DNA of 64,000 nucleotides from G963664835 sp965220775 (GTDB lineage Bacteria; Chloroflexota; UBA6077; FW602-bin22; JBCLEL01). The notes below the pieces were generated by a model, which was not told the origin of the DNA, ran no database searches, and was given only the letters and a program-made list of their open reading frames with translations. Location: positions 558,001-622,000 of the forward strand of contig OZ244845.1 in assembly GCA_965220775.1 (NCBI GenBank), given 5' to 3'. The first letter of the stretch is position 1. Each line of letters opens with the position of its first letter. A program made the translations under genes and the position numbers. This document shows positions 25,620 through 33,856 of the stretch, piece after piece.

Positions 25620-26612
25620 ATGGATCTTGCCGGCGTACGACAGATCAATGAAGAGGTTGAGAAAGAGACCCTCTTCCTCCACGATCTCTTGGCCGAGGTC
25701 AGGAAAACCATCGTCGGTCAGGGCGTGCTGATTGAGAGGGTGCTGGTCGGGTTGTTGGCCGACGGGCATATCCTGTTGGAAGGTGTCCCAGGATTGGCCA
25801 AGACTCTACTGGTCAAGACGATATCCCAGGCGATTAACGCCCGATTCTCCAGACTACAGTTCACGCCCGATCTATTGCCGGCGGACTTGCTTGGAACTCA
25901 GATTTACAATCCGAGAACGAGCGAGTTCAGTGTTCACAAAGGTCCGGTTTTCGCAAATCTGATACTGGCGGATGAGGTGAACCGCGCGCCGGCGAAGGTG
26001 CAAAGCGCCCTCCTCGAAGCCATGCAAGAGCGCCAAGTCACGATCGGCGGCAATACTTTTCCCTTGGAGCCGTTGTTCCTAGTACTGGCCACTCAGAACC
26101 CGATAGAGCAAGAAGGGACATATCCACTGCCTGAAGCCCAGGTGGACCGATTCATGTTGAAGGTCTTGGTCGATTACCCGTCGCGCGAGGAGGAGCGTTC
26201 GATTATTGATCGGATGACCGGCGAGGCGTTGCCTCCTGCCCGGCCCGTAATCGAGCAGGAGCGCCTACTACATGCCCGAAAGGTCATCCGGCGAATCTAT
26301 GTAGACGACAAGATCAAGGAATACGTCCTGGACCTCGTAGGTGCGACTCGCGGCGCGAACGGGCATGATCTCAGCGATCTGCGCCATCTGATCGCCTTTG
26401 GCGCCTCACCCCGGGCGAGCATATATCTGATTGCCGCCGCCCGCGCCCACGCTTTCCTCCGTGGCCGCGGCTACGTTACTCCAGAGGATATTAAGAGTAT
26501 GGCTCCTGATATCCTCCGGCATCGCGTCATCACGACTTACGAGGCGGAGGCGGAGGAGATCACGAGCGCCGAGATAGTGCAGCGAATTCTCAACCACGTT
26601 GACGTTCCTTGA
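25620..26612 (+). CDS. MoxR-family AAA+ ATPase
   Basis: The protein has about 330 residues. It carries Walker A (LLEGVPGLAKTLL), Walker B (LILADEVNRAPAKVQSALLEAMQE), sensor 1 (LVLATQNPIEQEGTYPLPEAQVDRF) and a C-terminal helical lid. MoxR ATPases act as chaperones that mature protein complexes and are encoded with vWA-domain proteins, as here. It opens a tightly coupled operon through 33845. The start could be ATG 25569 or ATG 25620; the second leaves a conventional N-terminus (MDLAGVRQINEEVEK). Confidence 0.92.
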   Translation: MDLAGVRQINEEVEKETLFLHDLLAEVRKTIVGQGVLIERVLVGLLADGHILLEGVPGLAKTLLVKTISQAINARFSRLQFTPDLLPADLLGTQIYNPRTSEFSVHKGPVFANLILADEVNRAPAKVQSALLEAMQERQVTIGGNTFPLEPLFLVLATQNPIEQEGTYPLPEAQVDRFMLKVLVDYPSREEERSIIDRMTGEALPPARPVIEQERLLHARKVIRRIYVDDKIKEYVLDLVGATRGANGHDLSDLRHLIAFGASPRASIYLIAAARAHAFLRGRGYVTPEDIKSMAPDILRHRVITTYEAEAEEITSAEIVQRILNHVDVP

Positions 26613-26613
26613 G

Positions 26614-27501
26614 ATGCTGACCGCCGAACTGATCCGAAAGATTCGCCACATTGAGATCAGCACTCGCCATCTGGTCGCGGAGAGTTTCGCCGGCGAGTAC
26701 CACTCTGTTTTCAAGGGTCAAGGCATCGAGTTCGAAGACGTACGCGAGTACTATGCCGGCGATGACATCCGCGCAATCGACTGGAACGTTACCGCCAGAA
26801 TGGGAAGTCCTTACGTAAGACGATACCTTGAGGAGCGTGAGGCGACGGTTTTGCTCGCCATGGATGCCAGCGCGTCGGGCGACTTCGGCTCAGTAGGTCG
26901 GTTCAAGCGTGAGTTGGCAGCCGAGTTGGCGGCGGTTCTCTCGTTTGCCGCGACCACCAATAACGACAAGGTCGGATTGTTCATCTTCACCGATAGGGCC
27001 GAGCTGTTCATACCGCCGCGCAAGGGCCGCCGGCACGTTTTGCGCCTGATCCGGGATGTTCTGGTCTTCAAGCCGGAAGGGCGAGGCACCGACATTGGGC
27101 AATCGCTGGATACCGTCAATCTTCTCCTGAAACGACCGAGCGTCGTCTTCCTAATCTCCGACTTTCTGGCCGATCCCGAGAGCTTTCGCCGGCCACTGTC
27201 GCTGACCAACCGGCGGCACGACGTCATAGCGATAGACTTACATGATCCATTGGAGCGTGAGGTTCCCGACGTGGGACTGCTGTTGCTCGAGGATGCGGAG
27301 ACGGGTTCGCTTACCTGGGTGGACACCAGCAGCAATGCGTGGCGAGACTCATTCAGGCGAGAGGTCGCCCAACTCGAGGCCGCCAAGAATCAGGTGTTCG
27401 TCGATTCTAACGTCGATCGAATCCGGGTGACCACAGATCGCGATTATGTTGCCGAGCTTAACGCCTTCTTCAAGAAGCGCTCCCGGCGCCTGGCGCGGTG
27501 A
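26614..27501 (+). CDS. DUF58/vWA-like protein of the MoxR-Bat operon
   Basis: This 295-residue cytosolic protein has the DUF58 signature FAGEYHSVFKGQGIEFEDVREYYAGDDIRAIDWNVTAR near the N-terminus, followed by a vWA-like fold (LLAMDASASGDFGS). It begins one base after the MoxR stop. DUF58 proteins are the regular soluble partner of MoxR ATPases. The metal-site sequence is DASASG rather than the canonical DxSxS pattern with a following Thr and Asp, which is common in this family. Confidence 0.9.
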   Translation: MLTAELIRKIRHIEISTRHLVAESFAGEYHSVFKGQGIEFEDVREYYAGDDIRAIDWNVTARMGSPYVRRYLEEREATVLLAMDASASGDFGSVGRFKRELAAELAAVLSFAATTNNDKVGLFIFTDRAELFIPPRKGRRHVLRLIRDVLVFKPEGRGTDIGQSLDTVNLLLKRPSVVFLISDFLADPESFRRPLSLTNRRHDVIAIDLHDPLEREVPDVGLLLLEDAETGSLTWVDTSSNAWRDSFRREVAQLEAAKNQVFVDSNVDRIRVTTDRDYVAELNAFFKKRSRRLAR

Positions 27502-28475
27502 GAAGACTCTTGGCCCCCATCACAGCGGTCTTGCTGCTAACAGGCGCATGGTCGTCGCCGGCGGGTGCGGCTTCCGATGTTGAGGTTCGCTTCACCGCGG
27601 ACGAGCAGGAGATAACGCTGGGAGAGCCGGCGCGATTGAGCCTGGAAGTCGTTCACCCGGCCGGCTACCAGGTAATTTTCCCCAAGTTACCCAGAGTCTG
27701 GGGAGATTTCGAGGTCCGCAGCCAGTCTCAAACCCAGACATACTCAAGCGGACAAGGCGAGGAGACCACCGGCCAAATAGTCGAGGTAACCCTTTTTGCG
27801 CTTGGCACATTCGAGACGCCGGAGCTAATGGTCACATATCGTGATTCCGCCGGTCTGGTCGGCGATAGGCTCGCCCCAACCGTGTCACTCACAGTGGTCT
27901 CCGTATTGAGCGAGGGAGATACCGAGCTACGCGACATCCGGGCACAGGCCGAGCTGCCCATTCTGCCGGCTTGGATCACGGGCGTGATGGTTGCTCTCGG
28001 CGCGCTCCTGGCGGCCGGCGTCATCTACTCAATCCTGCGCAGGCGGTCCTCCCAAACGCCCGTCCCGGTACCAATTGGCCAGGTTCGTTCTCCTTTTGAA
28101 ATCGCGATGGACGAGTTGGAACGAATCGAGCGGCTGGATCTTCCCGGACGCCAGATCTACAAAGAGCATTCCTCGTTGATATCAGACTGCCTCCGGCGCT
28201 ATCTCGAGGCGGCCTATGAGGCTCCGTTGCTCGAGCGGACGACCGACGAAATACGTTTGGCATTGAGGAAGATTGCCATCACCCCAAGCCTGTCGAGCGC
28301 GACGATAGAGCTATTGCGCGAGTGCGACCTGGTCAAATTCGCCAAGTTCGGACCCGGCACCGAGGCTGCCCGCGAGTACACCACGAGGGCGCGCAAGTTG
28401 GTGCAACTCGCCCGGCCGGCGCCGGCGTTTCAACCCGAAAGCGGCGCAACCGCCGCCGGTCCCATCGATCCATGA
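27498..28475 (+). CDS. Membrane-anchored Bat-operon protein (BatD-like N-domain, single TM)
   Basis: The 325-residue protein has an N-terminal signal peptide (about 1-24). A periplasmic-type beta-sandwich spans about 25-145 and resembles part of BatD (ITLGEPARLSLEVVHPAGYQ). One transmembrane helix follows at about 158-180 (WITGVMVALGALLAAGVIY). A cytosolic helical tail closes the protein (YLEAAYEAPLLERTTDEI). The GTG start overlaps the DUF58 stop by 4 bases, which indicates translational coupling. It probably forms part of the membrane complex served by the MoxR ATPase. Confidence 0.78.
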   Translation: MRRLLAPITAVLLLTGAWSSPAGAASDVEVRFTADEQEITLGEPARLSLEVVHPAGYQVIFPKLPRVWGDFEVRSQSQTQTYSSGQGEETTGQIVEVTLFALGTFETPELMVTYRDSAGLVGDRLAPTVSLTVVSVLSEGDTELRDIRAQAELPILPAWITGVMVALGALLAAGVIYSILRRRSSQTPVPVPIGQVRSPFEIAMDELERIERLDLPGRQIYKEHSSLISDCLRRYLEAAYEAPLLERTTDEIRLALRKIAITPSLSSATIELLRECDLVKFAKFGPGTEAAREYTTRARKLVQLARPAPAFQPESGATAAGPIDP

Positions 28476-29473
28476 CGCTCGAATTTGCAACGCCCTGGGC
28501 GCTTGCCTTTCTATTGCTGATCCCGGCGCTGGCTCTGCTGCCGCGATGGGCCAATCAACAGTTCAGGCCGGCCGGACTGACATTTGCGAGCGACAAACTG
28601 ATATCTTCGACCACCTCCCGCCGGCTCAGGATTGCCCCGTTTATACCGGCGGTACGGCTGTTCGCCTTGGCTCTATTGATCGTAGCTATAGCGCGGCCTC
28701 AAGCTGTCGAAGGTCAAGAGGTCGTAACAGGCGAGGGAGTAGATATCGCAATCGCCCTGGATATCTCCGGAAGCATGGAGTCGCTCGACTTCCAGCCGCG
28801 GAACCGATTGGAGGCCGCGAAGCGAGTAATCGACGAGTTTGTCGCGGAGCGCAGGCACGACCGTATCGGCCTGGTGGTCTTCGCCCGCCAGGCGTTTATC
28901 CAAAGCCCTCCGACCGTCGACCACGACGTACTGTCACTGCTGCTCTCGGAGGTTCGGCTAGCCACCGACCTGGGCATTCAGGATGGCACTGCCATCGGCT
29001 TGGGGTTGGCCAGCGCGGCGAACTTGCTGAAGGACTCTGCGGCGAAAGGCAAGGTGGTTGTCCTGCTAACGGACGGGATCAACAACTCCGGCGCAATTGA
29101 TCCCACGACCGCGGCGATGGCGGCCAAGACACTCGGGATGAAGGTGCACACGATTGGCATGGGCCGGCCCGGTCTGGTGCCCGTAACGGTACGAACACGG
29201 TTCGGCGAGCAGACCATCTTGCAGGAGAGCGAGCTGGACGAGGAGACCTTGCGCCGGATAGCTGCAACGACCGACGGCCGGTACTTCCGGGCAACCGATA
29301 CAGAGGCGCTGCGAGAGATTTATCATGAAATTAACAGGTTGGAGAAATCGAATTTCGAAACCCGTGTCTATAGTCGATATCAGGAGTTGGCCGGCTGGCT
29401 GTTGGTGCCGGCGCTGATGCTTCTATGTTTGGATCTGGTGCTCCGCCACACGCTGTTCCGCAGGTTGCCCTAG
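28472..29473 (+). CDS. BatA-like vWA-domain membrane protein
   Basis: The 333-residue protein has two N-terminal hydrophobic spans (about 8-25 and 55-75) flanking a short loop. A vWA domain with an intact MIDAS (DIAIALDISGSMESLDF) follows, with the downstream DGTAIGLGLASA (Thr) and LLTDGINNSG (Asp) elements. A C-terminal membrane helix closes it. Its ATG overlaps the previous stop (ATGA). BatA and BatB are paired vWA proteins named from the Bacteroides aerotolerance operon; they are proposed to act in envelope stress or export. The open frame runs back to 28322, inside the preceding gene. Confidence 0.88.
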   Translation: MTLEFATPWALAFLLLIPALALLPRWANQQFRPAGLTFASDKLISSTTSRRLRIAPFIPAVRLFALALLIVAIARPQAVEGQEVVTGEGVDIAIALDISGSMESLDFQPRNRLEAAKRVIDEFVAERRHDRIGLVVFARQAFIQSPPTVDHDVLSLLLSEVRLATDLGIQDGTAIGLGLASAANLLKDSAAKGKVVVLLTDGINNSGAIDPTTAAMAAKTLGMKVHTIGMGRPGLVPVTVRTRFGEQTILQESELDEETLRRIAATTDGRYFRATDTEALREIYHEINRLEKSNFETRVYSRYQELAGWLLVPALMLLCLDLVLRHTLFRRLP

Positions 29474-29531
29474 TGGAATCTCTTAGTATCGGGACGACCT
29501 CAGTGTCCCAACGTTTCTTGAGACGTCAACG

Positions 29532-30563
29532 ATGAGTTTCGCAGAGCCGCACTTCCTTCTGGGATTGATCTTGATACCCGTTATGGGGCTCTTTCTCGCC
29601 TGGGCGGAACGCCAGCGGCGTGTGGCGGTCGCAGCGCTGGGCGATAGCGCGTTGATCCGCCGGCTTAGCGCGTCGGTTAACCGTCCGGGACGACGAGCGC
29701 GAAACTGGCTGTGGTTTGTGGTGATTGCCTTGGCGGTGATCGCGCTCGCGCGTCCTCAGTGGGGCAGCGAGGTCCGAATCCTCGAGCAGGAGGGCGTTCA
29801 GATAATGGTAGCGCTCGACATCTCGAACAGTATGTTGGCTCAAGACTCGAGGCCCGACCGCCTCGGTCGAGCGAAGTTGGAAGTCATGGACCTCATGAAT
29901 CATCTTGGAGGAGATGAGGTTGGACTGGTGCTCTTCTCAGGGGCTAGCTTCATTCAGTTTCCTCTGACGTTTGACTATTCGACCGCACGTTCCTTCTTGG
30001 ATCGGGCAAATCCCAGCCTGATATCAAGGCCAGGCACGGCTATCGGCTCGGCGATCGATACCGCCTTGGCCGGCTTCGATCCGCAGAGGGCCAGCCAAAA
30101 GGTGATCATAATAATGACCGATGGAGAGGACCACGAAGGTGAAGCCCTGGTGGCCGCTAGCAGGGCAACGGAGCAGGGTGTGATCATTTATACCGTCGGA
30201 TTTGGCTCCCCCGAGGGAGAGCCCATCCCAGAATATGATGCTGGCGGCCAGGTAGTCGGATTCAAGAGGGACGACCAAGGGCAAGTAGTCTTGTCCATCC
30301 TGAACGCAGACATGCTCCAGAAGGTCGCGCTAGCAGCGAATGGAACGTACTATCCGGTCGGCGTGGGCGGGACCCCAATCGCCGACTTGGTCGATGACTT
30401 GGATTCGCTTCAAAAGGCGAAGATTCAGAGCGAGCTCGAGACGCGGCGGGTGGAACGATTCCAGTTGTTTTTGGTGGTGGCGCTGTTGGCCCTCGTGGCG
30501 GGAGAGCTGATACCGGATCGCCCTGTCCCCTGGTTGGCGAGGCGCAAAGATGTTGCTGGCTAA
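29532..30563 (+). CDS. BatB-like vWA-domain membrane protein
   Basis: The 343-residue protein has N-terminal spans (HFLLGLILIPVMGLFLAW and WLWFVVIALAVIALARPQWG). A vWA domain with MIDAS MVALDISNSMLAQDS follows, then PGTAIGSAIDTA and IIMTDGEDHEGEA. A C-terminal TM helix (FLVVALLALVAGELI) closes it. It is a paralog of the preceding BatA-like protein. The 58-base gap before it is the largest break in the operon, and the next gene overlaps its end by 14 bases. Confidence 0.88.
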   Translation: MSFAEPHFLLGLILIPVMGLFLAWAERQRRVAVAALGDSALIRRLSASVNRPGRRARNWLWFVVIALAVIALARPQWGSEVRILEQEGVQIMVALDISNSMLAQDSRPDRLGRAKLEVMDLMNHLGGDEVGLVLFSGASFIQFPLTFDYSTARSFLDRANPSLISRPGTAIGSAIDTALAGFDPQRASQKVIIIMTDGEDHEGEALVAASRATEQGVIIYTVGFGSPEGEPIPEYDAGGQVVGFKRDDQGQVVLSILNADMLQKVALAANGTYYPVGVGGTPIADLVDDLDSLQKAKIQSELETRRVERFQLFLVVALLALVAGELIPDRPVPWLARRKDVAG

Positions 30564-31299
30564 GCATAGTTCGGTGAGTGTACGGCAACCAGGTATCGCG
30601 TCCCTGATTCTGCTTGTCTTCGTCGCGGCCGGCTGCGACCGCAGCGCCGCCTCGTTGAATAACGAGGGCAACGAAGCCTTCCATAACCAGGAGTATGGGG
30701 CAGCCCTGCAAGCGTACGAACAGGCGCAACAGGAGTCGCCGGACCTAGCTCAGCCGGCCTACAACGCCGGGAACACACACTATCGTCAGCAAAGGTATGG
30801 GGCTGCCCAACAGAGCTACGAGAAGGCGCTTTCCATAGCCGATGTGGATCTGGCGCAGAGTGCGACGTTCAACCTGGGCAATGTCCTCTTCAACGCGGCC
30901 AACCTTGAGGAAGCGATAGAGGCGTACAAGCAGGCGCTTCGCATAAACTCCGACGACGCGGATGCCAAGCACAACCTCGAGCTGGCATTACGAGAACTGC
31001 AACAGCAGCAGCACGAGGAAGACGAGGAGGGGCAGTCGCAGGCGCAGGACCAGCCGGCAGAGCAGCCGGACGCGGGTCAGCAGAAACAACCCTCGGCGTT
31101 GCCTGACCAATCCGCTGGCGGCCGGCAGAACCAGGAAGAACAGGACGACGGCCAGCGAGGACAGCCTCAGATCCAAGAGTTGACCGAGGAGCAAGCCAGA
31201 CGCCTACTCGACGCCGTTGGTCGGAACGCCGAGACTTTGCAGGGACAGTCGCTTCGCAACGAGCCGCTCTCAGGTCGCCCGCCGGCTAGAGATTGGTAG
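30550..31299 (+). CDS. BatC-like TPR lipoprotein
   Basis: This 249-residue TPR lipoprotein has a signal peptide with a lipobox-like VAAGC (about Cys29). Three TPR units follow (NNEGNEAFHNQEYGAALQAYEQA, YNAGNTHYRQQRYGAAQQSYEKAL, FNLGNVLFNAANLEEAIEAYKQAL). A low-complexity Gln/Glu-rich linker spans about 155-205 and leads to a helix (LTEEQARRLLDAVGRNAE). The final element matches the end of BatC proteins. It is predicted to sit at the outer face of the membrane and scaffold the BatA/BatB complex. It overlaps batB by 14 bases. Confidence 0.82.
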   Translation: MLLAKHSSVSVRQPGIASLILLVFVAAGCDRSAASLNNEGNEAFHNQEYGAALQAYEQAQQESPDLAQPAYNAGNTHYRQQRYGAAQQSYEKALSIADVDLAQSATFNLGNVLFNAANLEEAIEAYKQALRINSDDADAKHNLELALRELQQQQHEEDEEGQSQAQDQPAEQPDAGQQKQPSALPDQSAGGRQNQEEQDDGQRGQPQIQELTEEQARRLLDAVGRNAETLQGQSLRNEPLSGRPPARDW

Positions 31300-31314
31300 G
31301 CGAGTAACGGACCC

Positions 31315-33060
31315 GTGAAGTCTGGACTTGTTGCAATTGCGATAGGCTTGATAGCGTTGGGGCTTGTCGCATCGCTTTCGCGGGCCGGCCAGGCACAGTC
31401 CCCGCCGATCACCGCCACAGTCGACCGCACCAGGCTGTCTACGGACGAGACCTTAACTCTCACCGTTGTAATCCATGGTTCCGGGGAGATTCCTTCTCAT
31501 TCTCTACCGCATTTAAGCGATTTCGACGTGGTCGACCAGAGAGAGTCGTCATGGACGAGCACGCGCAATCAGCAGACGAGCACGGAGGTAGTTTATCGGT
31601 ACACTCTGCGGCCGATCCGTCCGGGAAGAGCGACCATAGGAGCATTTAGCGTCACGGTGAATGGCCGGACGTTCGCGACCGACCCAATAGAAATAGAGGT
31701 GTCACAGGGATCTGCCAGACCGATGCCACGCCTGGATTCCAGCCTTCGTGCACCCTCTCCCGGATTTCTGGCCGGCCAGGACTACTTCGTCGAAGCGGAG
31801 GTGGATAACTCGAATCCTTACCTTGGTCAGCAGGTAGTCTATTTCTTCCGGTTGTATCACGCCGAGCCTGTCTCGCCCCGGACAAGCTACGTTCCGCCCG
31901 GCCTTGCAGGCTTTTGGAGCCGGCAAGAGATGGAGCCGATGCGATTTGAGGCCAACGTCGCAAACCGTCGCTACCGGGTGCTGGAGCTGCGAACGGTGTT
32001 GTTTCCCACAGTAGCGGGTTCAATTACGATCGATCCGGCTTCCGTAGTGATACCTGCAGGGTTGATTCGATCATCAGAGGAGCTCGCGACCGAGCCGGTG
32101 GGCTTGGAGGTAAAGCCTCTGCCGGACGGCGCGCCAAAGGATTTCGACGGCGCCGTCGGGCAATTCGCCATTCGCGCCGAACTTGATACCATCGCCGGGA
32201 ATGTCGATGAGCCCGTGACCCTGCGAGTCGTCCTCAGCGGCCGGGGCAACATCGAAGCTCTGCCGGAGCCGCGATGGCCGGATATGCCCGGCTGGCGCGC
32301 ATTCGACAGCAGCGCGACTTCCAACGCAGACGTCACCGGCAGCGTCTTGACGGGAAGCCGAGTTTACGAGCGTGCGCTGATTCCAACGACGGCAGGCGAC
32401 TTCGTCATTCCGCCAGTTACTTACGTATATTTCGACCCCGAGAGTTCCACCTATCAGAACTTAGCCACCGATCCTATCCCGATCACGATCGCCCCCGGCG
32501 CACGGCCGGCGCCAGACGACAGGTCTCCGGCAGGCGATGGAGCAGGGTCAAGGGCAGCTGGTATTCGTCCCATAAAGCCAGTTCCTGAGACGCTGGGCTT
32601 GGCCAACACTCCTCTGACCGGCCAGGTTTGGTACTGGGTTGCGTGGGTCATCCCATTAGCGCTGTTGATCGCGGCCGGCGTCCGGCACCGCAGGACACGG
32701 GCGTACGAGAGAGACCCCGTCCGCGCTCGGCGTCTGGAAGCGTTTAAGAACGCGGCGAATCTTCTGGCCCAAGCGGAACAGGGTGAGCTCGATCCCTACG
32801 ATACCGCCGGCAGAGCGCTTGCCGGTTACATAGGAGATAAGCTCAACGAACCGGTGACGGGCATGACCCGCGAAGCGTTGGCCGATCTCTTGGCGATGCG
32901 CGGCGTCGATTCTCGGTTGATCCAACGTGTTAGCGATTGCTTGATCATAAGCGACGGTGGACGATTCGCGCCGAGCGGTGGGCGCGCCGACGCCGACCGG
33001 CCGGTGCTCAGCGACACTGAGACCCTGCTCTCCGATCTCGAGAAGGAGCTTGGCGCGTGA
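31315..33060 (+). CDS. BatD-family protein
   Basis: The 581-residue protein has a signal peptide (about 1-25) and tandem immunoglobulin-like beta domains. The first begins ITATVDRTRLSTDETLTLTVV and contains FDVVDQRESSW, the canonical BatD start. A C-terminal TM helix follows (WYWVAWVIPLALLIAAGV) with a cytosolic helical tail. BatD proteins are large periplasm-facing partners of BatA/B. The start is GTG, 15 bases after the TPR gene. Length is in the normal range. Confidence 0.88.
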   Translation: MKSGLVAIAIGLIALGLVASLSRAGQAQSPPITATVDRTRLSTDETLTLTVVIHGSGEIPSHSLPHLSDFDVVDQRESSWTSTRNQQTSTEVVYRYTLRPIRPGRATIGAFSVTVNGRTFATDPIEIEVSQGSARPMPRLDSSLRAPSPGFLAGQDYFVEAEVDNSNPYLGQQVVYFFRLYHAEPVSPRTSYVPPGLAGFWSRQEMEPMRFEANVANRRYRVLELRTVLFPTVAGSITIDPASVVIPAGLIRSSEELATEPVGLEVKPLPDGAPKDFDGAVGQFAIRAELDTIAGNVDEPVTLRVVLSGRGNIEALPEPRWPDMPGWRAFDSSATSNADVTGSVLTGSRVYERALIPTTAGDFVIPPVTYVYFDPESSTYQNLATDPIPITIAPGARPAPDDRSPAGDGAGSRAAGIRPIKPVPETLGLANTPLTGQVWYWVAWVIPLALLIAAGVRHRRTRAYERDPVRARRLEAFKNAANLLAQAEQGELDPYDTAGRALAGYIGDKLNEPVTGMTREALADLLAMRGVDSRLIQRVSDCLIISDGGRFAPSGGRADADRPVLSDTETLLSDLEKELGA

Positions 33061-33845
33061 AACGCGGTCTGCTGTCGCTTGGAGTGGTACTGGTCGTGTT
33101 CTTGCTCGTAATCCTGTCTCGTCAGTTCGCCGAGGCGCCGGATGGCTCCGCGGCAATGAAGTTGGCCAACGATCTATACGAGCGGGGTAGCTTTGTCGAG
33201 GCCACTCAGATATATCAGCAGTTGGCGGACGAAGGGTACGGCGATAGCATCGTTTTCTACAACTTGGGGAATGCCTACTACAAGTCTGGAGACCTTGGTC
33301 GCGCCATCCTTAACTACCTTCGCGCCGAGCGTCTGGCGCCACGAGATCCTGACATCCAGGACAATTTGCAGATTGCTAGGGATGGGATTGTCGACCCGTT
33401 CGAACGCAGCGAACCGTCGGCGCTCGCCGGCTCCATAACGGTGCCGCAATTGAAGCTGTCCTTGGATGAGTTGGCGCTCATTGCGCTGGGACTGTGGATA
33501 TTACTCGCTCTGATGCTTCTGGTCTTGCTGTTGGCCCGGCGATTCAGCTTCCGGCGTTGGATCGGGTATGCCTCAGTGGTAGTGGCTCTTCTTTTGCTCG
33601 CGGGGATTGTTTCTCTTGGTAGCGGGTTGTCATCGGAGGCGGAGGACCGGAAGGTCGTCGTCGTTGCTGAATCGGTCGACGTCGTGGGCGGCCCGGGCCT
33701 GCAATACGAGGCTAAATTCACGCTGCACGGCGGCAACGAGGCCAGCCTAGTCGAAACGCGCGGCGCGTGGACCAGATTGCAACTGGCGGGCGGCCAATTG
33801 CAGGGATGGGTGCCGGCTGACGCGGTCGAGTTGGTGGTGTTTTAG
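33057..33845 (+). CDS. BatE-like protein: TPR, two TM helices and an SH3-like domain
   Basis: The 262-residue protein begins with a signal/anchor (1-22). A TPR pair spans about 35-110 (ANDLYERGSFVEATQIYQQLADEGY, YNLGNAYYKSGDLGRAILNYLRAERL). Two TM helices lie at about 138-162 and 170-192. A bacterial SH3-type domain closes the protein (VVVAESVDVVGGPGLQYEAKFTLHGG through GWVPADAVELV). The order TPR-TM-TM-SH3 matches BatE. The GTG start overlaps the BatD stop by 4 bases. It is the last gene of the operon. Confidence 0.85.
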   Translation: MKRGLLSLGVVLVVFLLVILSRQFAEAPDGSAAMKLANDLYERGSFVEATQIYQQLADEGYGDSIVFYNLGNAYYKSGDLGRAILNYLRAERLAPRDPDIQDNLQIARDGIVDPFERSEPSALAGSITVPQLKLSLDELALIALGLWILLALMLLVLLLARRFSFRRWIGYASVVVALLLLAGIVSLGSGLSSEAEDRKVVVVAESVDVVGGPGLQYEAKFTLHGGNEASLVETRGAWTRLQLAGGQLQGWVPADAVELVVF

Positions 33846-33856
33846 TCTGAGTGAAT

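Noticed and set aside
25569..33845. MoxR-Bat operon as a candidate new defence system
   Set aside because: The gene order and domains match the known MoxR-DUF58-BatA/B/C/D/E arrangement, so it is an established type of locus.
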